The translations under genes and the position numbers were made by a program. The notes beneath the pieces are model-generated. The model was not told the DNA's origin and ran no database searches. It saw only the letters and a program-made list of their open reading frames with translations. From the NCBI GenBank assembly GCA_031266115.1, contig JAISBQ010000316.1:1-6536 (forward strand): DNA of 6,536 bases, given 5' to 3'. The stretch comes from Bifidobacteriaceae bacterium. GTDB taxonomy: Bacteria > Actinomycetota > Actinomycetes > Actinomycetales > WQXJ01. Shown here piece by piece: positions 1 through 6,168 of this stretch (its first letter is position 1; each line of letters starts with the position of its first letter).

Positions 1-1413
1 CTCGACCGCGATGTCGCCTTCCATGCCGATACCCACCGCAGTGGTCTGTGTGGTCCCTCGGTCCGGGTCGACGATCAACTCGACCGTGCCCTCACCCGAT
101 CCGGTGACGGTGACGGCGCTGGAGGGCACAGCCAACACCCCGACGGCCTCCGCGGTGACCACCACCACCGTCGCGGTCTGACCGAGCCTGATGGCCGGGG
201 GGATTTCCTCTAGCGTGACCATCGCCTCGTACGTCACCACGCCCGCGGTGGTCGATGGCGTTGGCGAGATCCACGTGACCCAGCCGGGAACTGCACTGCC
301 GGGTAGGGCGGGGAAGGTCATCGCGGCGCGCTGGCCGATCCTCAGTGCCGCGGCATCGGCTTCCGCGAAGGATCCCGACACCTCAAGGGCCGCGATTTCC
401 TGCACGGTGATGGTTTGACCGCCCGTGGCGGCGGGGGCGGCGCTGAGGCCAAGGAGGGACGTGTTAGCCGACAGATCCGCGGATACGGAGGATTCCACGG
501 TCCCGCCACCTCCCGTCACCGTGTCGCCCACGGCGAGCCCGACCTCGGTGACCACGCCATCGAACGGCGCGACCAGAGCGAGGGAGCCGTCTTGGCGTTG
601 CGCCTCGGCGAGGGCATCGCGGGCGACGGCGACGGCATCCTGGGCCTCCGTCAGCGCTAGCTGTGCCTCGGAGACCTTGTTCGCCGCGGACGTCTGCTCG
701 GCGACGGCCTGAGCCACCGCGGCGACGGCCTGGGCAAGGTCAGCCGTGGCCGCATCGACAGCGCTGGAGGCCTGGGCGACCGTCGGGACCACTGTGGTGG
801 TCGATAGCGACGATGTCGGCAGGTTCGTCGGAATGGACCCCGCCCCGAGCGACGCTGTCGGAATCGACGAGGGCATAGCGGTGGCGGAAGCTTGAGCGTC
901 CGGGCTGGCGGCAGCCTTGCGAGCCTGGTCGAGCGTGTCGTTGGCCGTGTCGAGCGTTCGCTGTGCGATCTCGCGCACATGCGATGCGGCGGTGACACCC
1001 TCGTCGCTCGCCGTCTTCGCCTGCTGTGCGGTGTTGATCGCCAACTGTGCACGTGTGACACCGTTGTTCGCCTTGGTGACGTTTCTGCGGGCCTGGGTGA
1101 CGGCATCGTCGGCGTTCGTCGAGGCGAGCGTGGCAAGGCGCTGGCCGGCGGTGACTTCCGCGCCGACAGCCACGTCAACGGTGGCGACCTCCCCGGTGGC
1201 GGTGAAAGCAAGGGTCTGGGATTCGGAGGCGGCGATGGACCCTTGGGCGGTGATGGTGGTTTGGACCGTGGACCTGGTCACGGTCGCGACACGAGTGAAG
1301 GTGGCGGCGGATCCGGTCGCAGAGACACTGATCCGCCACATGATCGTCGCGGCGATCGCCACGGCGAGGAGCGTCAGGGCTAGGACCCAGGTGGTCCAGC
1401 GACGAGCGGGCAT
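1..1413 (-). CDS. HlyD/RND-type membrane-fusion (efflux adaptor) subunit, C-terminus off the window
   Basis: Translating the minus strand from ATG at 1413 gives 471 residues with no stop, so the C-terminus lies left of the window. Residues 8-30 are one hydrophobic anchor helix after a short basic N-terminus (MPARR), so most of the protein would be outside the membrane. Residues 74-97 form a half-lipoyl (biotinyl-like) motif. Two Ala/Gln/Asp-rich coiled-coil arms (about 100-168 and 213-275) are joined by a Pro/Ser/Thr-rich linker (169-212). The second half-lipoyl motif is at 280-302 (VAPFDGVV), a beta-barrel region follows at about 335-420, then a VLAVPSSAV strand at 427-433. This order is the periplasmic-adaptor/membrane-fusion fold, which in Gram-positives usually pairs with a MacB-like ABC transporter. 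That partner is inferred, not seen. The start has only a weak GAAAG-type ribosome site. Substrate is unknown. Confidence 0.88.
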   Translation of the reverse strand, partial: MPARRWTTWVLALTLLAVAIAATIMWRISVSATGSAATFTRVATVTRSTVQTTITAQGSIAASESQTLAFTATGEVATVDVAVGAEVTAGQRLATLASTNADDAVTQARRNVTKANNGVTRAQLAINTAQQAKTASDEGVTAASHVREIAQRTLDTANDTLDQARKAAASPDAQASATAMPSSIPTASLGAGSIPTNLPTSSLSTTTVVPTVAQASSAVDAATADLAQAVAAVAQAVAEQTSAANKVSEAQLALTEAQDAVAVARDALAEAQRQDGSLALVAPFDGVVTEVGLAVGDTVTGGGGTVESSVSADLSANTSLLGLSAAPAATGGQTITVQEIAALEVSGSFAEADAAALRIGQRAAMTFPALPGSAVPGWVTWISPTPSTTAGVVTYEAMVTLEEIPPAIRLGQTATVVVVTAEAVGVLAVPSSAVTVTGSGEGTVELIVDPDRGTTQTTAVGIGMEGDIAVE

Positions 1414-1543
1414 GGCGGTACTTTCGCGAAGGTCGGGCTTGGGGGGCGGTGGGGGGTGGGATACGACCTCAGGTGGCGGGTACCTCGGCAGATGTCCACG
1501 CGGGGGAATGCGGGCGCCATGCGGGGGCAACTCCTGTGATCGG
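1414..1543. other. Intergenic gap between glgX and the adaptor gene
   Basis: These 130 bases separate the glgX stop from the adaptor start; both genes read leftwards. I see no convincing hairpin followed by a T-run after glgX, so read-through into the adaptor gene is possible. I also see no clear -10/-35 pair on the minus strand. The plus strand carries a four-tract G-quadruplex motif (1435-1460) and further G-runs at 1502-1527. An AGGAG (minus strand, 1535-1531) stands 10 bases before an ATG at 1520 that opens a 46-codon frame, discussed as a finding and not called as a gene. Confidence 0.6.
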
Positions 1544-3805
1544 CTAGCGGACGGACAGGTAAAGGCGGACAGTCAGTCCGTCGATGGAGACATCATTTCC
1601 GCTAACAATACGGGAAAGTCCCGTGCCCTTGTCCTCGCCATCCCGCCGCGCAGGGCTCTCCCACGCCGAATCCCAGGCCAATTCGAAGCCACCTCCCGAG
1701 CGAACCGGCGGCACCGTGCACGAGACCGGGTCGAGGCGGCCGTTGACGATCACCAGGGCATCACGGTCCGAGCCCGTGGCGCCCCGGAGCATCTGCACGG
1801 TCCGCATCTCCGGGTCGTTCCACTGGTCCGGTGCGATCGGATTGCCCGCCACATCGAACCAGGCCAGGTCTGCGTCCTCGTCCCCGTTCACCGGTGCACC
1901 GGTGAAGAAGGATGTCGGTCGAAGAACTGGATTCGACCGACGTAGCTCCAAGAGATGCGCGGTGGTGGCAAGCAAGTCGCGTTGCCAGGAGGCCAGGTCC
2001 CAATCCACCCAGGAGACCGGCGAATCCTGGCAATAGGCGTTGTTGTTCCCACCCTGGGTGCGGCCGAATTCGTCGCCGGCGGTGAGCATCGGTACGCCAG
2101 CGGCGAACGCCATCGTTGCCAGCAGATTGCGGATCGAGCGACGGCGCAACTGGGCGATCGCATCGACGCCAAGATCGGTTCCCTCAGCGCCAGTGATCGC
2201 GACCTGGAGGACCGGGCCTTCCACGCCATGGTTCCACGAACGGTTGTCATCGGTGCCGTCGCGCCCGCCTTCGCCGTTCGCGTCGTTGCGCTTGTGCTCG
2301 AAGGTGACGAGGTCCGCCATCGTGAACCCGTCGTGGGCGGTGACAAAGTTGATCGAGCCCATGGGGCCGTGAGACCACGTCGGGTCCGCCGCGCCGAACA
2401 GATCGGCCGATCCGGACAAGCGGGTCGCCAGATCGCGCGCCGAGACCCCGTGATGGCCTTGGGACTGGGCGCGAGGGTTGAGCAACCAAAACGTCCGGAC
2501 ATCTCCTCGGAACGCGTCGTTCCACGCTGCCATCGGCACCGGAAAGGACCCCGTCTGCCATCCGCCTGGCCCGAGATCCCACGGCTCGGCGATGTGCTTG
2601 AGGCCGCGTAGCACCGGATCGGCCCCGAGGGCGACGAGGAACGGGTGATCCCGCGTAAAGCCCGAATAGCCGCGGGCGAGCGTCACGGCAAGGTCGTACC
2701 GGAAGCCGTCCACGCGGTATTCCTGAGCCCAATAGCGCAACGAGTCCAACGCCATCGTCACCACGTCGCTGCGGCGGAAATCCACCGTGTTTCCGGTCCC
2801 GGTCACATCGGCGTACCTCGCGGGCGACGATCCGTCGTGGAGGTACCACATGACGTTGTCCAGGCCGCGCCAACAGACGGTGGGCCCGTCGACCCCCACC
2901 TCGCACGTGTGGTTGTAGACCACGTCGAGGATCACCTCGATCCCGGCCTCATGGAGCAACCGGACCATGCCCTTGACCTCGTCGTTGACCGCCTGCGGGC
3001 CGGCGCGGCGAGCCGCGCGGGTGGCATAGCCTGGATGCGGGGAGAAAAACGACACCGTCGAATATCCCCAATAGTTGGTCAGGTCGTGGTCGGCGAGGCG
3101 GGGCTCGGATGCCGAGGCGTGGATGGGCAAGAGCTCGATGCTGGTCACGCCGAGACTGGTCAGATGGGCGATCGTGGCGGGATGCGCCAGGCCCGCATAG
3201 GTGCCACGCAACTCGTCCGGCACCCCGGGCAATCTCGCGGTCAGGCCCTTGACGTGCGCCTCGTACACCACCGTCAGGTCCCATGGCACGTGTGGGCGCG
3301 AGACGCCACCCCAATCGAAGGCGTCATCGACCACCGTCGAATAGGCCATGAAGGGAGCCGAATCGCGTGGGTCGGGCCTGCGCGGCGAATCCAGCGGCGC
3401 CAGATCGTCTCCCACCCGGTGGGCATACAACGGTGGTGCGAGCACCGGCTGACCGTCGATGCCCCGCCCATACGGATCGAGCAGCAGCTTGGCCGGGTTG
3501 TGGAGCAGACCGGCATCGGGTTGCCAGGGTCCATCGACCCGCAGTCCATAGCGCTGGCCGGCTCCGATACCGGGAATGTGCGCGTGCCACGCCCCGTTGG
3601 TGGGTCCGAACAGCCGGTAGCGCCGTTCGGTCAGAGTGTCGGTGCCCGGATTGTCCACGGCGCACAGGTGGACGGCTGTCGCGTGATGTGCCACGACGAC
3701 GGCGTCGATGCCATCGCCGGCAAGGCGGATGCCGGGGGTTCTGGTTGCGTCGAAGCCGAGCGGGACGACCCCGCCCAGTGTCGGCGGGGCCGTGAGCATT
3801 GTCAC
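1544..3805 (-). CDS. glgX: Glycogen debranching enzyme GlgX (GH13 isoamylase-type)
   Basis: The product is a cytoplasmic alpha-1,6-glucosidase that removes short branches from phosphorylase-trimmed glycogen. Numbered from GTG at 3805 it has 753 residues, slightly above the usual length of about 700. An N-terminal E-set/CBM48-like region (about 15-120) contains the LFGPTNGAWHAHIPG segment. The GH13 barrel then shows all four conserved regions: DVVYNH (294-299), GFRYDLA with nucleophile D371, IAEPWD with acid/base E407, and FVTAHDG with D492. The GDEFGRTQGGNNNAYCQD block (577-594) is typical of GlgX and TreX. The start is ambiguous. ATG at 3838 has no ribosome site, GTG at 3805 sits 5 bases after GAGGG, and ATG at 3799 sits 11 bases after it; I prefer 3805 for its spacing. 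The gene looks intact. It is divergent from the desulfurase gene and upstream of the adaptor gene, with no other glycogen gene in view. Confidence 0.96.
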   Translation of the reverse strand: MTMLTAPPTLGGVVPLGFDATRTPGIRLAGDGIDAVVVAHHATAVHLCAVDNPGTDTLTERRYRLFGPTNGAWHAHIPGIGAGQRYGLRVDGPWQPDAGLLHNPAKLLLDPYGRGIDGQPVLAPPLYAHRVGDDLAPLDSPRRPDPRDSAPFMAYSTVVDDAFDWGGVSRPHVPWDLTVVYEAHVKGLTARLPGVPDELRGTYAGLAHPATIAHLTSLGVTSIELLPIHASASEPRLADHDLTNYWGYSTVSFFSPHPGYATRAARRAGPQAVNDEVKGMVRLLHEAGIEVILDVVYNHTCEVGVDGPTVCWRGLDNVMWYLHDGSSPARYADVTGTGNTVDFRRSDVVTMALDSLRYWAQEYRVDGFRYDLAVTLARGYSGFTRDHPFLVALGADPVLRGLKHIAEPWDLGPGGWQTGSFPVPMAAWNDAFRGDVRTFWLLNPRAQSQGHHGVSARDLATRLSGSADLFGAADPTWSHGPMGSINFVTAHDGFTMADLVTFEHKRNDANGEGGRDGTDDNRSWNHGVEGPVLQVAITGAEGTDLGVDAIAQLRRRSIRNLLATMAFAAGVPMLTAGDEFGRTQGGNNNAYCQDSPVSWVDWDLASWQRDLLATTAHLLELRRSNPVLRPTSFFTGAPVNGDEDADLAWFDVAGNPIAPDQWNDPEMRTVQMLRGATGSDRDALVIVNGRLDPVSCTVPPVRSGGGFELAWDSAWESPARRDGEDKGTGLSRIVSGNDVSIDGLTVRLYLSVR

Positions 3806-3821
3806 ATTTTCCCTCACAATG
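3797..3821 (-). promoter_or_regulatory. glgX ribosome-binding site within an AT-rich inverted repeat
   Basis: Read on the minus strand, CATTGT (3821-3816) and ACAATG (3802-3797) are perfect inverted arms around a 13-base spacer. The spacer and arms hold GAGGG (3815-3811), the candidate Shine-Dalgarno of glgX, and the candidate starts GTG (3805) and ATG (3799). The final arm includes the ATG itself. The short AT-rich patch stands out against GC-rich surroundings. It could be a repressor operator or, in mRNA, a weak stem that presents the ribosome site in its loop. The role is inference; the sequence symmetry is seen directly. Confidence 0.4.
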
Positions 3822-3854
3822 GGCCGGCGCAACACCATCGTGTCCGTCGATCCT

Positions 3855-3880
3855 GCGCGTGCCGTCGGCGCGTGCCGCCG
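3855..3880 (+). repeat. 13-bp tandem repeat, two copies, upstream of the desulfurase
   Basis: The unit GCGCGTGCCGTCG (3855-3867) is followed directly by GCGCGTGCCGCCG (3868-3880), matching at 12 of 13 positions. The second copy ends one base before the putative -10 hexamer, so the pair covers the spacer and the -35 region of the promoter. It may be a binding site for a regulator or a chance duplication in GC-rich DNA. Confidence 0.6.
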
Positions 3881-3881
3881 C

Positions 3882-3895
3882 TACACTCGGCGGCC
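3882..3895 (+). promoter_or_regulatory. Putative -10 element giving a leaderless desulfurase-mnmA transcript
   Basis: TACACT at 3882-3887 matches the actinobacterial TAnnnT -10 pattern. Transcription starting 7-9 bases after it would begin at about 3894-3896, on or next to the GTG start at 3896. No Shine-Dalgarno precedes that GTG. Both facts fit a leaderless mRNA, which is common in Actinomycetota. I see no good -35 hexamer at the expected distance. Confidence 0.5.
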
Positions 3896-5059
3896 GTGGC
3901 GGTCTACTTGGACTACGCCGCCTCGGCCCCGCTTCGTCCCGAGGCCGGCGAGGCGTGGGCAGCGGCCTGTGTCCCGGCCAACCCGTCCTCCGTCCACGCC
4001 CCGGGCCGCGCTGCCCGCGCCACCGTGGAGGCGGCCCGTGAGACCATCGCCCGTGCGTTCGGCGCCGACAGCGCCGAGGTCGTGTTCACCTCCGGCGGCA
4101 CCGAGGCCGACGCCCTGGCGCTCGCCGGCATCTTCCATGCGCGCCAGGTCGATGCCGAGCGGCCTCACGTCCTCATCTCGGCGGTCGAGCACCACGCGAT
4201 CGGGCACACAGCGGACATCCTCGCCGCACGCCATGGCGCGACGGTGACGCGGCTGCCGGTGGCCGCGGACGGGATCGTCGCCGTGGAGACCATCGCCAGG
4301 GTGCTCGAGCGACATGGGGGCCAGATCGCGGTGATCTCGCTGATAGGCGCCAACAATGAGACCGGCGCCGCGCAGCCCGTGGATCACGCCGTCGCCCTGG
4401 CGGGCATCCACGGCGTCCCCGTGCACAGCGATTGGGTCCAGGTGGCGGGCAAGGTGCCCTGCGACTTCGACGCCAGCGGCCTCGCCGCGGCGAGCATCAG
4501 TTCCCACAAGATCGGCGGGCCCGTGGGCGTGGGGGCGCTCCTGGTGCGCCGTGACACCCCGTTGGTGCCGGTCACCGGAGGTGGGGGTCAGGAACGGGGG
4601 GTGCGATCGGGCACCGTCGACGCCAGGGGAGCGGCCGGGTTCGCCGCCGCGGCACTCGCTGCCGGCGGCCACGACCTTGAGGCCCTGCTCGCCCCGCTGG
4701 ATGCGGCGGTGGCCCGGTCCGGGGGGGCCGCGATCTGCCGAACCCCGCCTGCGCACGTGCCAGGGACGCGCCTGATCACCGTGCCAGGGTGCTCCGCGGA
4801 GGTCCTCACCTACCTACTGGACCGCGAGGGGATAGCCGTGTCGGCGGGATCGGCGTGCACAGCGGGTGTGGTCGGTCCGTCACACGTGTTGGCGGCGATG
4901 GGACTGGGCGACGAGGCCACCAGTGGCCTGCGGATCAGCGTCGGGTGGGGCTCGACCTCGCGCGATATCGACGCGCTGATCGAGGCCCTGCCGCGGGTCA
5001 TCGAGATTGCGCGGGCGGCGGCCGCCGTGCCCAGTCCCCGGGAGGGTGATCGGCGATGA
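3896..5059 (+). CDS. Class I cysteine desulfurase (NifS/IscS/YrvO-type)
   Basis: This PLP enzyme converts L-cysteine to L-alanine and holds the sulfur as a protein persulfide for transfer to acceptors. The 387-residue product has the complete family signature: N-terminal VYLDYAASAPL, SGGTEADALA, VEHHAI with PLP-stacking H99, NNETG with N154, HSDWVQ with D179 and Q182, SSHKIGG with PLP-binding K205, GGGQERGVRSGT, and the catalytic loop SAGSACTAG with C321. The SSHK and SAGSACTAG contexts place it in class I rather than the SufS class. GTG at 3896 is chosen because homology begins there; an in-frame GTG at 3872 would put the -10 hexamer inside the gene. It overlaps mnmA by 4 bases, pointing to sulfur donation for tRNA thiolation. 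It may also serve Fe-S assembly, which the sequence cannot decide. Confidence 0.95.
   Translation: MAVYLDYAASAPLRPEAGEAWAAACVPANPSSVHAPGRAARATVEAARETIARAFGADSAEVVFTSGGTEADALALAGIFHARQVDAERPHVLISAVEHHAIGHTADILAARHGATVTRLPVAADGIVAVETIARVLERHGGQIAVISLIGANNETGAAQPVDHAVALAGIHGVPVHSDWVQVAGKVPCDFDASGLAAASISSHKIGGPVGVGALLVRRDTPLVPVTGGGGQERGVRSGTVDARGAAGFAAAALAAGGHDLEALLAPLDAAVARSGGAAICRTPPAHVPGTRLITVPGCSAEVLTYLLDREGIAVSAGSACTAGVVGPSHVLAAMGLGDEATSGLRISVGWGSTSRDIDALIEALPRVIEIARAAAAVPSPREGDRR
5041..5046 (+). promoter_or_regulatory. Shine-Dalgarno of mnmA inside the desulfurase end
   Basis: GGAGGG at 5041-5046 lies 9 bases before the ATG at 5056, within the last codons of the desulfurase. It supports 5056 as the mnmA start. 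With the ATGA overlap it implies coupled translation from one mRNA. Unlike the desulfurase, mnmA therefore has a strong ribosome site of its own. Confidence 0.8.
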
Positions 5060-6141
5060 AGGTCTTGGCGGCCCTGTCCGGAGGCGTCGATTCCGCGGTC
5101 GCGGCTGCCTTGGCGGTCGACGCCGGCCATGAGGTGACGGGCGTGCACATGGCCTTGATGCGCCATCGTGCACCGACACGAACCGGATCGCGCGGCTGCT
5201 GCTCCATCGAAGACGCCTCGGACGCCCGGCGCGCGGCCGACAATCTCGCCATCCCCTTCTACGTCTGGGACTTGTCGGAGGACTTCGAGGCCCTGGTGAT
5301 CGAGGACTTTTTGGCCGAATACCGGGCCGGGCGGACCCCCAATCCTTGCGTCAGGTGTAACGAGCACATCAAGTTCGCCACCCTCGCGCGCCGGGCGCGT
5401 GCGCTCGGCTTCGATGCGGTGTGCACCGGTCACTATGCCCGGCTGACCACGGACGATGCCGGCGCTCGGCTGCGGCGTGCCATCCACCGTGCGAAGGACC
5501 AAAGCTACGTTCTCGCGGCCGCGGGACCGCAGGGTCTACAGGAGGTGGTGCTGCCGCTCGGGACGGCCGCATCCAAGGCAGAGGTTCGCGCGATGGCCGA
5601 ACGGCGAGGCCTGCCGATGGCGTCCAAACCCGACTCGTATGACATCTGCTTCATCGCCGATGGCAACACGGCCGGATTCCTTCGCGAACGTCTCGGGGAG
5701 CGCCCCGGCCCCATCCTCGACGAGACCGGTCGCGAGGTCGGGACCCACCGGGGCATCCACGCCTTCACCGTAGGGCAAAGGCGCGGCCTCGGTGTGCCCC
5801 GCCCCGCCGCGGACGGCCGGCCGCGCTTTGTCACGCAGATCGATGCCGCGAAGGACACGGTTCACATCGGTCCGGTCGAGGCGCTCTCCGTGGAGGGCTT
5901 CGTGGCCGTGGACGCGACCTGGTTCGGGCCCGCGGCGTCGGGGATGCTCCCGTGTGAGGTGCAGGTTCGCGCTCACGGGCTCCCGCTGCGAGCACAGGTG
6001 ACATCCGCCGATGACGCCACGCGCCTTCACGTGCGTCTTGCCACTCCGATGCGAGCGGTTGCCCCAGGTCAGTCGGTGGTGGTCTACGCTCCGGACCCGG
6101 CGCGCGGAGACCTCGTGGTGGCGCACGCGCGAATCGTCTGA
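5056..6141 (+). CDS. mnmA: tRNA-specific 2-thiouridylase MnmA
   Basis: MnmA uses ATP to adenylate U34 of the Lys, Glu and Gln tRNAs, then replaces O2 with sulfur to give 2-thiouridine for accurate codon reading. The 361-residue product is full length. The PP-loop SGGVDS at 8-13 binds ATP. GCCSIED (47-53) is followed by the ADNLAIPFYVWD segment. NPCVRCN (96-102) carries the first catalytic cysteine, C101 by alignment to the E. coli NPDxxCN motif. CTGHYARL (123-130) and KDQSYVL (147-153) are tRNA/adenylate-site motifs, DSYDICFI carries the second catalytic C198, and HAFTVGQRRGLGVP (235-248) opens the central domain. A beta-barrel C-terminal domain (about 275-361) follows. No key residue is missing. 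It overlaps the desulfurase by ATGA, and no tus genes are in view, so sulfur may pass directly between the two enzymes. Confidence 0.97.
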   Translation: MKVLAALSGGVDSAVAAALAVDAGHEVTGVHMALMRHRAPTRTGSRGCCSIEDASDARRAADNLAIPFYVWDLSEDFEALVIEDFLAEYRAGRTPNPCVRCNEHIKFATLARRARALGFDAVCTGHYARLTTDDAGARLRRAIHRAKDQSYVLAAAGPQGLQEVVLPLGTAASKAEVRAMAERRGLPMASKPDSYDICFIADGNTAGFLRERLGERPGPILDETGREVGTHRGIHAFTVGQRRGLGVPRPAADGRPRFVTQIDAAKDTVHIGPVEALSVEGFVAVDATWFGPAASGMLPCEVQVRAHGLPLRAQVTSADDATRLHVRLATPMRAVAPGQSVVVYAPDPARGDLVVAHARIV

Positions 6142-6168
6142 CGGGGGTGCCGGCCGGCGCGGTGGGCG

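Noticed and set aside
657..1383. Long frames overlapping the adaptor gene in other frames and on the plus strand, including an Arg/Pro/Ser-rich minus-strand frame.
   Set aside because: The true minus-strand frame shows anchor helix, paired half-lipoyl motifs and coiled coils in the right order. The others have the biased, domain-free composition typical of shadow frames.
2645..3895. A long open plus-strand frame running into the desulfurase, which would give an 804-residue protein.
   Set aside because: The first 417 codons are antisense to glgX, whose four catalytic regions are intact. The desulfurase homology starts exactly at GTG 3896. The extension is a GC-rich shadow frame.
3851..3895. 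A minus-strand promoter for glgX in the divergent region.
   Set aside because: One must exist nearby, but I found no hexamer on the minus strand that matches TAnnnT with sensible spacing, so I did not place it.
3881..4756. A 291-codon minus-strand frame antisense to the desulfurase.
   Set aside because: It has no recognisable domain and lies wholly opposite a gene with a complete catalytic signature. Its openness is explained by GC-rich codon use.
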